From the NCBI RefSeq assembly GCF_003024605.1, contig NZ_PYJQ01000001.1, forward strand, positions 653,001 through 717,000: DNA of 64,000 nt, given 5' to 3'. Shown in pieces: positions 45,468 through 54,575 of the stretch. Position numbers and translations under genes: made by a program. Numbering within the stretch: the first letter of the stretch is position 1; the number at the start of each line of letters is the position of its first letter. Origin of the DNA: Rhizobium sp. JAB6. GTDB taxonomy: Bacteria > Pseudomonadota > Alphaproteobacteria > Rhizobiales > Rhizobiaceae. The notes below the pieces were generated by a model, which worked only from the letters and a program-made list of their open reading frames with translations, was not told where the DNA came from and searched no databases.

Positions 45468-46346
45468 TCAGGCGTGGTCGGCACGGGCGATGCGATCGAG
45501 TTGGGCGATCGCATCTTGCGGCAGCTTGAGTTCAGCGGCCGCGAGATTCTGCCTGAGGTGATCAAGCGACGAGGTGCCTGGGATGAGCAGGATGTTCGGC
45601 GCCCGCTGCAGCAGCCAGGCAAGAGCCACCTGCATGGGCGTCGCATTCAGCCGGGCAGCCACATCGGAGAGAGCCGAGGATTGCAGTGGCGTGAAGCCGC
45701 CGAGCGGGAAGAAGGGCACATAGGCGATGCCATCGCGTTCCAGTTCATCGACCAGTGCGTCATCCGTGCGCTGCGCCAGATTGTAGAGATTCTGTACGCA
45801 GACGATCTCGGTGATCTTCCGGCCCTCGGCGATCTGGTTGCGCGTGACGTTGCTCAGCCCGATATGGCGCACCAGGCCCTGCCGCTTGAGCTCGGCAAGG
45901 GCGGTCAGTGGCGCCTCGATCGAACCCTCGCTCGGGTGATGCGGGTTGAGCATGACGCGAAGATTGACGACATCGAGCACGTCGAGCTGCAGATTGCGCA
46001 GATTGTCGTGCACCGCCTGCTTCAGCTCATCAGCGGAGAAGGCCGGCAGCCAGGAGGCATCGGCGCCGCGCCGCGCGCCGATCTTGGTGACGATGACGAG
46101 ATCGTCGCCATAGGGATGGAGCGCCTCCCGGATCAATTGATTGGTCACATGCGGACCGTAGAAGTCGCTGGTGTCGATGTGGTTGACGCCTGATGCGATG
46201 GCTTCACGCAGGACCGCGAGCGCGGTGTCACGGTCTTTCGGCGGGCCGAATACGCCGGGCCCTGCGAGCTGCATGGCGCCGTAGCCGAGCCGTTTGACCT
46301 TTCGGTCCCCGAGGGTGAAGCTTCCGGATTGATCGATGCTGGACAT
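45468..46346 (-). CDS. Aldo/keto reductase
   Basis: A 292-residue TIM-barrel NAD(P)H-dependent oxidoreductase. The catalytic Tyr is in IDTSDFYGPH and the catalytic Lys in IVTKIG, with LGYGAMQLAGPGVFG at the start and LIPGTSSLDHL binding the cofactor near the C-terminus. This type reduces aldehydes or ketones; similar proteins are called YakC or pyridoxal reductase-like, but the substrate is not evident. AAGGAG precedes the ATG. It converges with the ABC-F gene. Confidence 0.9.
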   Translation of the reverse strand: MSSIDQSGSFTLGDRKVKRLGYGAMQLAGPGVFGPPKDRDTALAVLREAIASGVNHIDTSDFYGPHVTNQLIREALHPYGDDLVIVTKIGARRGADASWLPAFSADELKQAVHDNLRNLQLDVLDVVNLRVMLNPHHPSEGSIEAPLTALAELKRQGLVRHIGLSNVTRNQIAEGRKITEIVCVQNLYNLAQRTDDALVDELERDGIAYVPFFPLGGFTPLQSSALSDVAARLNATPMQVALAWLLQRAPNILLIPGTSSLDHLRQNLAAAELKLPQDAIAQLDRIARADHA

Positions 46347-46471
46347 GCTATCTCCTTTTCACGATGAAAACAGAAATAGGCTCAGTCTCGGTGTGTGATA
46401 ATCGGGTGCGATCCGCACGGCCTGTGCGGAATAACGAACAATGGGTGGAATTGAAAGCGGCGGGCTGAGCG

Positions 46472-47341
46472 TTACTTCTGTTTCGGCGCCGGCTTGTCCT
46501 CGCTCTTCAAATAGCTGTCGAAGATGGCTTCCATGTTCTTCTGATAATTCTTCTGCACTTCAAGGCCGCTGTCGAACATGGCGTTGAACATCTCGGTATA
46601 GGCGGCCATGTCGACGCCTGTGGCAGGCTTGGGCGTCGGCTCCTCCTTCGGAGGCTCGGCCGGCATCGGGAAGTTCCTCATCATGTCCTGAAAGGCTTGG
46701 GCAAAGGGATTGTCGAGGAAGGGATTGGTCGGCGCCGGCTTCTCGCGCTTGACCGCATCGGCGCCGAACATCAGCTCCATCGCCTGGGTGAAGGGATTGT
46801 CGAAGATGCTCGCCTGCGGCGTCGGCTGCTGCTTGGGCGCAAAGCCGATGCTCTGCAGCCAGCCCTGCATCATCTCGCCCATAGAGGTGTTGAGGAAAGG
46901 GTTGGCCATCTGCGGGATCTGGCCGCTCGTTTCCTTGAAGAGGCCGCCCATCAGCGTATCGGCCATGACAGGCAGCATGCGTTTGTAGATTTCCTGGCCG
47001 ATGCCGGTCATCTGCGCCGCCTGGGCGGCAATCGCGCGCGACACATCCTTCGAACCGAACAGCCGTCCGAGCACGGCATTGCCGTCGGCAATGCCCTCGG
47101 GCGTAAAGGCCTTGGTCATGTCTTCGAAATATTTGGCATAATTGCCCGAGCTGATGTCCTGCATCACGCCCATGAAATTATAGGGATCGGCGGCGCTGCG
47201 CTTGAAACCGGAGGAAAAGGCCGGCATCAGCGCGGCCATCGCCTTCGTCGCCTGCTCCTGCGCCAGATTGAACTGCTTGGCCATGGCCTCCGTGGCGGCG
47301 CCATTCTGTGCCTGCATCATCATGTCGAAGAGTGGCAGCAT
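46472..47341 (-). CDS. DUF937 protein with repeated NPF motifs
   Basis: A 289-residue, methionine- and alanine-rich protein. The N-terminal 130 residues resemble DUF937 (helical bundles with GLFGSKDVSRAIA and MLPVMADTLMGGLF). The second half has at least four NPF motifs (ANPFLNT, DNPFTQAMELMFG, TNPFLDNPFAQAFQDMM), making a short imperfect repeat, then a proline-rich linker and a C-terminal helix. No signal peptide. GGAAAGGG precedes the ATG. Function unknown. It lies 135 bases downstream of gshA in the same direction. Confidence 0.72.
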   Translation of the reverse strand: MLPLFDMMMQAQNGAATEAMAKQFNLAQEQATKAMAALMPAFSSGFKRSAADPYNFMGVMQDISSGNYAKYFEDMTKAFTPEGIADGNAVLGRLFGSKDVSRAIAAQAAQMTGIGQEIYKRMLPVMADTLMGGLFKETSGQIPQMANPFLNTSMGEMMQGWLQSIGFAPKQQPTPQASIFDNPFTQAMELMFGADAVKREKPAPTNPFLDNPFAQAFQDMMRNFPMPAEPPKEEPTPKPATGVDMAAYTEMFNAMFDSGLEVQKNYQKNMEAIFDSYLKSEDKPAPKQK

Positions 47342-47476
47342 CGAAGTCCCTTTCCCCGCTATGAGGCCGCTTCGGAATCAGGCGGCGCTTGCTTGCAGCA
47401 GTATAGCGGGAAAAAAGGGGGCGCCTACCGGTTTCTGTCCTGACCTGACGGGGCAACGACGGCAGGCGATCGCCTA

Positions 47477-48850
47477 TCAATATTGATATTCCTCGAAGAT
47501 CGGCTCGACCGACTGGTTCCAGCGGCCATTGTAAAGCATCAGCAGATCGTCGGCGAGGGTGCCCTTCTTGGCAAGCACCTCTTCGAGCGGCGAAAGGAAG
47601 ACGGTTTCGTCCTGGCCGTCGCCATTCAAGCGCTTGCGGTTCTTCAGGCCAAGACGGGAAATGCCGACCACGTCGCGTGCGATATCAAGCAGGCCGTGGC
47701 CCTTGATGGAAGCCTTCAGCCCCTGTGCCGGCACGGCATCACGCAGCGCGTTGACCTCTTGGAGGTTCCAGTCCTTGGTCAGTTCGTCGGCCGCCGCCAG
47801 TGCCTCGTCGTCATAGAGCAGGCCGACCCAGAAGGCCGGCAACGCACAGATGCGGCGCCACGGGCCGCCGTCGGCGCCGCGCATTTCGAGGAAGCGCTTG
47901 AGGCGGACATCCGGGAAAAGGGTGGAGAGATGGTTCGTCCAGTCGCCCATCGTCGGTTGCCAATCCGCGATTTCGCCCTTCAGCGCTCCATCCATGAACT
48001 GGCGGAAGGTGACATGCGTACAGTCGTGATAGCGGCCGTCGCGAACGACGAAATACATGGGAACGTCCAGCGCCCATTTCACATAGTCTTCAAATCCGAA
48101 ATCGTCGCGGAAGGTGAAATCGAGCAGGCCGCCGCGGCGGTTGTCGGTATCTTTCCAGATTTCGCCGCGCCAGGAGGAAAGCCCGTTCGGCTTGCCTTCG
48201 GTGAAGGGAGAGGAGGCAAAGAGCGCCGTTGCCAGCGACTGCAGCTTCATCGACACGCGCATCTTGCGGCGCATGTCGGCTTCCGACGAGAAGTCGAGGT
48301 TCACCTGGATGGTGCAGGTGCGGTACATCATGTCGAGACCCTTGGTGCCGACCTTCGGCATGTAGCGGGTCATGATGTCGTAGCGCGATTTCGGCATGCG
48401 CGGGGTTTCGGCGAGCGTCCACTTCGGGCTGCCGCCGACGCCGAGGAAGCGGATACCCATCGGCTCGGCGATCTCGCGCACCGTCGCCAGGTGATTGTTC
48501 GATTCCTTGCAGGTCTGGTGAATGGTTTCGAGCGGCGCGCCGGAGAGCTCGAACTGACCGCCCGGCTCGATCGAGATCGCACCCATGCCGGAGGGCTCGC
48601 CGAGCCCGATGATGTTGTCGCCGTCCATGATCGGGTCCCAGCCGCTCTTCTTCTGCAGGCCCTTCAAGAGCGCAGAGATGCTGGCCTCGCCGAAATAGGG
48701 GACCGGGCTGTTGTCGGCGCGGAAGAACACGAATTTTTCGTGTTCGGTGCCGATGCGGAATTTCTCTTTCGGCTTGTTGCCGGCGGCCAGATACGCCGTC
48801 ATTTCCGAGACCGAGGAGAGCGGGGTCTGGTCGGTGGTATCGCGCGCCAT
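47477..48850 (-). CDS. gshA: Glutamate-cysteine ligase (GCS2, plant-like)
   Basis: A 457-residue enzyme for the first and rate-limiting step of glutathione synthesis. It belongs to the GCS2 group shared by alphaproteobacteria and plants: FRIGTEHEKFVF near the start, ISIEPGGQFELSGAPLETIHQTC for the substrate and metal site, and TCTIQVNLDFSSEADM. AAGGT precedes the ATG. gshB is not nearby. In many rhizobia rsmE lies just upstream on the same strand; here a LysE gene sits between them in the opposite direction. Confidence 0.94.
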   Translation of the reverse strand: MARDTTDQTPLSSVSEMTAYLAAGNKPKEKFRIGTEHEKFVFFRADNSPVPYFGEASISALLKGLQKKSGWDPIMDGDNIIGLGEPSGMGAISIEPGGQFELSGAPLETIHQTCKESNNHLATVREIAEPMGIRFLGVGGSPKWTLAETPRMPKSRYDIMTRYMPKVGTKGLDMMYRTCTIQVNLDFSSEADMRRKMRVSMKLQSLATALFASSPFTEGKPNGLSSWRGEIWKDTDNRRGGLLDFTFRDDFGFEDYVKWALDVPMYFVVRDGRYHDCTHVTFRQFMDGALKGEIADWQPTMGDWTNHLSTLFPDVRLKRFLEMRGADGGPWRRICALPAFWVGLLYDDEALAAADELTKDWNLQEVNALRDAVPAQGLKASIKGHGLLDIARDVVGISRLGLKNRKRLNGDGQDETVFLSPLEEVLAKKGTLADDLLMLYNGRWNQSVEPIFEEYQY

Positions 48851-49092
48851 GGTATTACCTTAGATCTCGGAAAAGAACCCGCGCCAGCCGCAGGTCAATA
48901 GGAGGGTGATTGACGCGGATTGAGGTACGGTGCAAGTGAATTTCTTTCAAGGGTCGTTCAAAAAAATAGGATTTTATGTCTCGCAAGTGCATCACAACTG
49001 CGGCAGCCGCTGGCATATTTGCACAAGCGTTCAAGACACATCGCTATCAACGACGATAGTTTTACTCCGTCGACATTGAACGGAACATATCG

Positions 49093-49707
49093 ATGAACGG
49101 TACGAACGCCCTTTACTATTCCATGCTGACACTACTGCTGGCCTCGCTGGTCATCATGGGCAGTCCAGGCCCGTCCACGATCAGCGCGACGGCAATGGGC
49201 GCGGCCTACGGTTTCCGGCGGTCGCTCGCCTATGTCTCCGGTCTCATCGCAGGCACCGTCGCGGTCTTGCTGGCCGTCGCCGCCGGCGTCGTTGCAATCC
49301 TGCTGTCCGTGCCACACGGCGCCTTGGCGCTGACGGCGGTTTCCGCCGTCTATATCCTCTATCTCGCCTTCAAGATCGCCACGGCGCCGCCGCTGTCTCG
49401 CCGCAACGATCAGGTCACGGTGCCCACCTTTTCCGGTGGGTTCCTGCTCGCCGTCGCCAATCCCAAGGCCTATCTGGCGATTGCCGCCGTCTTCGCGGGC
49501 GTCAGCCTGTTTCCGGATGAGCGGGCGCTCGACGCTACTGTGAAAATTATCCTGCTCGCGGCCATGATCATCGCCATTCATATGGTCTCGCTTCTTCTCG
49601 GCGCTTCCCTATCCCGTTTCCTGCGAGACCCGAAAATCTCACGGATCGTCAACATCTCGCTGGCGATCCTGCTGATCGTGGCAACCGTCGTCGCCGTACT
49701 GGAGTGA
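49093..49707 (+). CDS. LysE-family amino acid/metabolite exporter
   Basis: A 204-residue inner-membrane protein of the LysE/RhtB family with about six helices. The start LVIMGSPGPSTISATAMGAAYGFRRSLAYVSG is the characteristic N-terminal signature, and NPKAYLAIAAVFAG is the second conserved segment. Such proteins export amino acids or homoserine lactones. It is read opposite to gshA and rsmE, and its stop lies four bases from that of rsmE. No adjacent LysG-type regulator. Confidence 0.88.
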   Translation: MNGTNALYYSMLTLLLASLVIMGSPGPSTISATAMGAAYGFRRSLAYVSGLIAGTVAVLLAVAAGVVAILLSVPHGALALTAVSAVYILYLAFKIATAPPLSRRNDQVTVPTFSGGFLLAVANPKAYLAIAAVFAGVSLFPDERALDATVKIILLAAMIIAIHMVSLLLGASLSRFLRDPKISRIVNISLAILLIVATVVAVLE

Positions 49708-49711
49708 AGCC

Positions 49712-50449
49712 TCAATTCCAATCGCCGATCGCGGCCTGGATCACCGCCATGGCAGCGACGGCGGCCGTATCGGCGCGCAGGATGCGCGGCCCGAGCGGAA
49801 TGGCCGTGACGAAATCGAGGCTGCGCAGCAGGGCGCGCTCCTCTTCCGAAAAGCCGCCCTCGGGCCCGACCATCAGCGCCAGATGTTTCTCCTTGACCTG
49901 CGTCAGCAGCGGCAGCGGATTCTGGCCGGCATCGCCCTCGTCGCAATAGATGATGCGGCGTTCGCGCGGCCAGCTTGCCAGCAGATCGGTGAGCTTCACC
50001 GGCTCGGCGACGTCGGGAATGCCGAGAATGCCACATTGCTCGGCAGCCTCGATGACATTGGCCCTGACCTTGTCGAGATTGGTGATCTTGCCCTGCACAT
50101 GCTGCGTCATGACCGGTTGCAGCAGCCCGGCACCCATCTCCACCGCCTTCTGGACGAGGTAATCGAGCCGTCCTACCTTTAGCGGCGCGAAGAGATAATG
50201 CAGGTCGGAAGGGGCCGGCTGGGGCCGTGTTTCCTCCAGCGGCGTCAGCAGGATGCGCTTGCGTGTCGGGAAGGAGACGCCGGCTTTCCACTCTCCGTCG
50301 CGGCCGTTGAAGATCAGGAGTTCGGCACCATCCTCCATGCGCAGCACGTTGGCGAGATAGTTGAACTGGTCATGGTCCGCCTCGATGGCGGCGCCTGCCT
50401 TGATGCCTGATGTCACGAACAGCCGCTGCATGCGGAAATTGGCGCGCAT
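49712..50449 (-). CDS. rsmE: 16S rRNA m3U1498 methyltransferase RsmE
   Basis: A 245-residue SPOUT-class methyltransferase that methylates U1498 of 16S rRNA. It has the N-terminal PUA-like part ([35 protein letters not shown]) and the knotted C-terminus with [17 protein letters not shown] and [18 protein letters not shown], the classic RsmE motifs. The ATG at 50449 follows GGGGA; an internal ATG at 50431 is a less likely start. Confidence 0.93.
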   Translation of the reverse strand: MRANFRMQRLFVTSGIKAGAAIEADHDQFNYLANVLRMEDGAELLIFNGRDGEWKAGVSFPTRKRILLTPLEETRPQPAPSDLHYLFAPLKVGRLDYLVQKAVEMGAGLLQPVMTQHVQGKITNLDKVRANVIEAAEQCGILGIPDVAEPVKLTDLLASWPRERRIIYCDEGDAGQNPLPLLTQVKEKHLALMVGPEGGFSEEERALLRSLDFVTAIPLGPRILRADTAAVAAMAVIQAAIGDWN

Positions 50450-50460
50450 GGATGATCCCC

Positions 50461-50518
50461 GGATTGCCTAGAACGATGAGATAAAGCGGTTCGAAGATTC
50501 GGAGGGCGCCGAACCGCT
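50461..50518 (-). terminator. PiT gene terminator derived from a repeat
   Basis: Directly after the PiT stop, on the minus strand, AGCGGTTCG pairs with CGAACCGCT (50485-50518) around a 16-base loop and is followed by TTTATCT. The stretch 50461-50493 looks like a diverged copy of the repeat at 10194 (shared AGAT-AAGCGGTT ending), so the terminator may have arisen from that family. Confidence 0.6.
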
Positions 50519-52054
50519 CTAAATGAAGAGCGCGACCATAACCCAATATACGACGGCAGCAAGCAGGGCAGCGACCGGCACGGTGATCGCCCAGGCGGCG
50601 ATGATGGTCATGAAATGCGAGCGGCGCACGAGCCGCCGGCGATGAACCTCATCGGGATTGCGCTCTTCGCTGGTTTCCGGCTCGTTCCAGGGGATGCCCG
50701 CCGCCTCCGCCTTTTTGCGCATATAGGCGAGCCGCCGTTTTGAATGGACGGTGGACCACTCGCGGAAGAAGCCGACCCCGAAGACCGCGCCGACGGCGAT
50801 ATGGGTCGAGCTCACCGGAAAGCCGAACCAGGCGGCAATGATGACGGTAAGGGCCGCAGAAACGGCGACGCAATAGGCCCGCATAGGATTGAGTTTGGTG
50901 ATCTGTTCGCCGAGAAGACGAATGAGCCGCGGTCCGTAGAGCAGAACGCCGACCGAGATGCCGCAGCCGCCGATCATGACGACCCAGAAGGGTGCCTTCT
51001 GCGCCGCCGTTTCCGCGAAGACATTGAGCGAGACGCCAAGTCCGATGTCACGGACGATCGCGGCCAGCGGCCCGATGGCATTGGCGACGTCGTTGGCGCC
51101 ATGCGCGAAGGACATGAGGGCCGCCGAGCAGATCAACGGCAGGCGGAAAAGCTTGCGCAGCGAGCTGTTCTTGTTTTCGAGTCCGGCCGACTGTGCTTTG
51201 ACCAGCGGTCGCGCCCCCAGCCAGGCGATGATGCCGACCCCCAGGCCGATCGCCAGATTGAGGATATTGGGTATCGCGCCTTTGGGTTCGAGCTGGACCA
51301 CGAGATAGCCAGAGAAAGTACCGGCCATCAGCCCGATCAGGATGGGAATCCAATATCTGGCGGCGGCGATCTTGTCGTCACGATAGATGATGCAGGTCTC
51401 GATGAAATAGAGGATGCCGGCCGCGATGGTGCCGCCGAGAAAGGGTGTGATGACCCAGCCTGCGGAAATCGCCGCCAGCATGTTCCAATTCACGAGTTCC
51501 GGGCCGGCGGCGGCTGCACCTGCGCCGACCACGGCGCCCACGATCGTATGTGTGGTCGAAACCGGCGCCTTTCGCCAGGTGGCTAAATTGATCCAGAGGG
51601 CTGCGGCGAGAAGTGCGGCCATCATCAGCCATGCAAGCTTGCCGATGCTGATGATGCGGTTGGTGTCGACGATATGCGTCGAGATCGTGTTGATGACCGG
51701 GCCGCCGGCGATCGTCGCGCCGAGGATCTCGAAGATGGCGGCCATGACCAGGGCCTGTGTCATGGTGATCGCACGCGCACCGACCGCCGCGCCGACATTG
51801 TTGGCGACATCTTTCGCGCCGATGTTCATAGCCATGTAGCCGGCAAGGGCAACGGCGGCAAAGATCAGCGTCGCGCGCGGCTGGTCGAGCACGTAGATAC
51901 CGGCAAAGACCATGGCAAGGCCGAGAAAGATCAGGCCGATGCCCGGCGCCACCAGACGCCTCGCGACGTGATGGGTAGCGTCCTCGACATAGGTGAATTT
52001 GTCGAGGTCCTTGTCGAGCGTCCTCTTTACTGGTGTGGCCGGTCGGTCGGGCAT
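50519..52054 (-). CDS. pit: PiT-family inorganic phosphate permease
   Basis: A 511-residue inner-membrane protein with about ten or more helices, of the PiT (Pho-4) family that imports metal-phosphate with protons. The duplicated signature is present twice: GAKDVANNVGAAVGARAIT near 75-95 and GANDVANAIGPLAAIV near 325; the first has Lys instead of the usual Asn after GA. Both ends are charged and lie in the cytoplasm. No PhoU-like (DUF47) partner gene is adjacent, and I found no clear Pho box upstream. Confidence 0.92.
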   Translation of the reverse strand: MPDRPATPVKRTLDKDLDKFTYVEDATHHVARRLVAPGIGLIFLGLAMVFAGIYVLDQPRATLIFAAVALAGYMAMNIGAKDVANNVGAAVGARAITMTQALVMAAIFEILGATIAGGPVINTISTHIVDTNRIISIGKLAWLMMAALLAAALWINLATWRKAPVSTTHTIVGAVVGAGAAAAGPELVNWNMLAAISAGWVITPFLGGTIAAGILYFIETCIIYRDDKIAAARYWIPILIGLMAGTFSGYLVVQLEPKGAIPNILNLAIGLGVGIIAWLGARPLVKAQSAGLENKNSSLRKLFRLPLICSAALMSFAHGANDVANAIGPLAAIVRDIGLGVSLNVFAETAAQKAPFWVVMIGGCGISVGVLLYGPRLIRLLGEQITKLNPMRAYCVAVSAALTVIIAAWFGFPVSSTHIAVGAVFGVGFFREWSTVHSKRRLAYMRKKAEAAGIPWNEPETSEERNPDEVHRRRLVRRSHFMTIIAAWAITVPVAALLAAVVYWVMVALFI

Positions 52055-52150
52055 TCAATTCTCTGGATCAAAACTCTCGTATTGCGCTCACCGATGAGGC
52101 GCGCAATAGCCGCCCCGCACACTGGCACAGTTTTTTGTGACGAATGTGGC

Positions 52151-52660
52151 TTATTTCGCCTGGATCTCAGCGGAAGCGGCTGTCATCCGCTGGGCGAAGG
52201 CAAGAATGAGATCGTGCAGCTCCGGTTCGCGAACACGTTCGGCGGCTTCCTCGAAGGAGACCCACTCCATGGAGCGCTCACCCTTTTCCTTGAAGTTCTT
52301 CGCGAGTTCGCTGACTTCGAGGGCGTAGACCTGCACCCGGCACGGCACCTGAATGCCATCCTTCAGCACCTTGTCATAGCCGAACGAGCCGAGCGGTTCG
52401 GTTTCCACCACGCCGCGCACCCCTGCCTCCTCATAGGCCTCGCGGGCGGCGACCTCGTGGGAGAGCTTGCCCGGCATCGGCCATCCCTTGGGAATGACCC
52501 AACGCCCGGTGTCGCGGCTGGTCAGCAACAGCATCTCGAATTGACCCGTCTTCTTCTTCACCCGATAGCAGAGCGCAGCATATTGCTGTCGCGGCGGACG
52601 CCGAAACATGAGTTGCACATCATTTGCTATGCGGCTGAGAAAGGCCAATTGTCGGTTCAC
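52151..52660 (-). CDS. NUDIX hydrolase
   Basis: A 169-residue NUDIX-fold pyrophosphohydrolase. The Nudix box is GWPMPGKLSHEVAAREAYEEAGV, with the metal-binding REAYEE core intact, but the first Glu of the consensus replaced by Lys (GWPMPGK). PKGWPMPGK and LLTSRDTGRWVIPKG suggest the diphosphoinositol polyphosphate or ADP-ribose subgroup common in alphaproteobacteria. The start is a GTG at 52660 with a poorly spaced RBS; an ATG at 52609 is an alternative. No operon partner is clear. Confidence 0.86.
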   Translation of the reverse strand: MNRQLAFLSRIANDVQLMFRRPPRQQYAALCYRVKKKTGQFEMLLLTSRDTGRWVIPKGWPMPGKLSHEVAAREAYEEAGVRGVVETEPLGSFGYDKVLKDGIQVPCRVQVYALEVSELAKNFKEKGERSMEWVSFEEAAERVREPELHDLILAFAQRMTAASAEIQAK

Positions 52661-52965
52661 CTTTAAGAGTTGGAGTGACGGCTCGATTCTATATTATCAC
52701 GGTGGAGAAAAATTTTGCGCTCTATAGAGGGCTATATGGTATTTCCCCACACATTTATTGAGTGCTGCGTAGATAAAAATATAAAGATTTGCCTTCTGAT
52801 ATTCGCCAGCCCTTATGCTGAAAGCGACATTCCACAACGGTTGCGTGCCGCAGATGGCGCAATTGGCAAAGCAGCGGTGCTTTCATTCTGGAAGGAAAGA
52901 TAAAAGCCCGCCCGTCGCTGTCGCATTCGGCATTCCGCCGACTTCGCGGTCTTGCGCGCTAAGCA
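52661..52965. other. AT-rich intergenic region
   Basis: This gap upstream of the NUDIX gene is clearly richer in A and T than its surroundings (about 52680-52800). Short frames, such as 62 codons at 52715, have no RBS and odd composition, so I reject them. It presumably holds the NUDIX promoter; nothing else could be named. Confidence 0.45.
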
Positions 52966-53529
52966 TCAGGTTCCGGCAAGCGCCTCCGGCAGCAATCGAT
53001 CATAGAGTGCCGCCATCTCGTCGCCGAAACAGCAGAAGATGATCTCATCGAAGGCGCCATCCGTGCTTTCGGCTAGGGCGGTGCGGATCGCAATCCTGGC
53101 GGCCGGCTCGGCGGGAAAGCGGTAGATGCCGGTCGAAATCGCCGGAAAGGCGATGGTCCTCAGACCGTGTTGCCGGGCAAGGCCGAGGCTGTTGCGATAG
53201 CAGCCGGCAAGCAGCTCCTCTTCGCCACGGTCTCCACCATTCCAGACCGGACCGACCGTATGGATCACCTGCCTCGCCGGCAGGCGATATCCGCCCGTTA
53301 TCTTTGCCTGTCCGGTCCTGCAGCCGTTCAGTGTCCGGCATTCCGCTAAGAGATCCGGTCCGGCGGCACGATGGATCGCGCCATCCACTCCACCGCCACC
53401 GAGCAGGCTGTTGTTGGCCGCGTTGACGATCGCATCGACCTTCAGCGCCGTGATGTCGCCGAGCGCCACCGTGAAGCGCGTCTTCGAATTTGGGGCGAGA
53501 TCGGAACGGATGGTCTCAGGTGCGGACAT
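52966..53529 (-). CDS. Macro-domain protein (ADP-ribose deacetylase type)
   Basis: A 187-residue macro-domain protein of the YmdB/MacroD type. The ADP-ribose binding parts are [27 protein letters not shown] and [18 protein letters not shown]. It likely removes O-acetyl-ADP-ribose or ADP-ribose from targets; no DNA-damage or ADP-ribosyltransferase gene is adjacent. AGGAGAC precedes the ATG. The NUDIX gene upstream in the window may process ADP-ribose, so a functional link is conceivable but unproven. Confidence 0.9.
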   Translation of the reverse strand: MSAPETIRSDLAPNSKTRFTVALGDITALKVDAIVNAANNSLLGGGGVDGAIHRAAGPDLLAECRTLNGCRTGQAKITGGYRLPARQVIHTVGPVWNGGDRGEEELLAGCYRNSLGLARQHGLRTIAFPAISTGIYRFPAEPAARIAIRTALAESTDGAFDEIIFCCFGDEMAALYDRLLPEALAGT

Positions 53530-53559
53530 GATGGCGGTCTCCTCGAGCCTTAAATGACT

Positions 53560-54456
53560 CTATCGCTCCCAATAGGGAACGGGGCCGTAAAGTTCCGCCA
53601 GAAAATCGATGAAGACGCGCACTTTGGCCGGCAGGAATTGCCGGCTCGGGTAAACGGCCGAGAGCGTCACATTGTGCGAGCCTTCATAGGCCGGCAGCAC
53701 CTGTACGAGGCGGCCGTCGCGCAGTTCCGGCCCGATATCCCAGGTCGAGCGCAGCGCGATGCCGAGCCCGGCAATGACGGCTTCGCGCACGACCTCACTG
53801 GAATTGGTGATGAGCCTGCCCTCGGGGCGGAAGATCAGGCTGCCTTTCGGCCCCTCCAGCCGCCACGGATCGAGATTGTGCGCGGGCAGGCAGATATGCC
53901 GGCGCAGATCGTCGATATCTTCGGGCATGCCGTGGGCGTCGATATAGGCAGGCGAGGCGCAGAGCACGCGGCGCACCGGCGCAAGCCTGCGGGCGACGAG
54001 ACTGGAATCCGTCAATTCGGCGATGCGGATGGCAAGATCGAAGCCGCCGCCGACGATATCGACGAATTCATCGCTGAGCACGAGATTGAGTGCCAGTTCG
54101 GGGTGGGCCTGCATGAAGGACTTTAGGTGCGGCGCGATGTGCAGCCGCCCGAAGGATGTCGGGGCGGAGATTTTCAGCGTGCCATGCATCTGCGAGGAGC
54201 GCCCGGCAATATAGGCTTCCGCCTCTTCCAGCCCGGCGAGAATGGCGAGCACGCGATCGTAGAAGCCCTGGCCGGCTTCCGTCAGCGAAATCTGCCGCGT
54301 CGTGCGCTGCAGGAGCCGGGTGCCGAGCCTGTCTTCCAGGCGCTTGATGCGCTTGGAAATGACGGCGGGCGAGAAACCGAGTGAACGTCCCGTCAGAGAC
54401 ATGCTGCCGGTCGCAACGACGCTGGCGAAGATTTCGAGATCTCCTAAATTCGTCAT
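53560..54456 (-). CDS. LysR-family regulator divergent from glcD
   Basis: A 298-residue LysR-type regulator of the large CrgA/DsdC-like subgroup (MTNLGDLEIFASVVATGSMSLTGRSLGFSPAVISKRIKRLEDRLG). It begins 119 bases from the divergent glcD start, so it is the best candidate regulator of glycolate oxidase. In E. coli this role is filled by GlcC, a GntR protein, so control here would be non-orthologous. GCGCTAA direct repeats at 54514 and 54530 flank a TATAAT in the shared promoter. Confidence 0.86.
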   Translation of the reverse strand: MTNLGDLEIFASVVATGSMSLTGRSLGFSPAVISKRIKRLEDRLGTRLLQRTTRQISLTEAGQGFYDRVLAILAGLEEAEAYIAGRSSQMHGTLKISAPTSFGRLHIAPHLKSFMQAHPELALNLVLSDEFVDIVGGGFDLAIRIAELTDSSLVARRLAPVRRVLCASPAYIDAHGMPEDIDDLRRHICLPAHNLDPWRLEGPKGSLIFRPEGRLITNSSEVVREAVIAGLGIALRSTWDIGPELRDGRLVQVLPAYEGSHNVTLSAVYPSRQFLPAKVRVFIDFLAELYGPVPYWER

Positions 54457-54523
54457 GCAGAATTATTTCCTGTTTTGGAATAAGTGCTTATCATTTGCTC
54501 CAAACTTGGGAAAGCGCTAAGCC

Positions 54524-54529
54524 TATAAT
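54524..54529 (+). promoter_or_regulatory. -10 element of the glcDEF promoter
   Basis: TATAAT sits 47 bases before glcD. GCGCTAA occurs on both sides, at 54514-54520 and 54530-54536, 16 bases apart. I found no good -35, which suggests that an activator is needed. Confidence 0.4.
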
Positions 54530-54575
54530 GCGCTAAAAGGGCTGTATCCGTGCAAGGATGCAGGAGGAGGACGGC

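Noticed and set aside
52055..52150. A Pho box in front of the PiT gene.
   Set aside because: No pair of CTGTCAT-like repeats with the right spacing was found.
52715..52903. A 62-codon frame in the AT-rich gap.
   Set aside because: No ribosome binding site and no recognisable sequence; likely chance in low-GC DNA.
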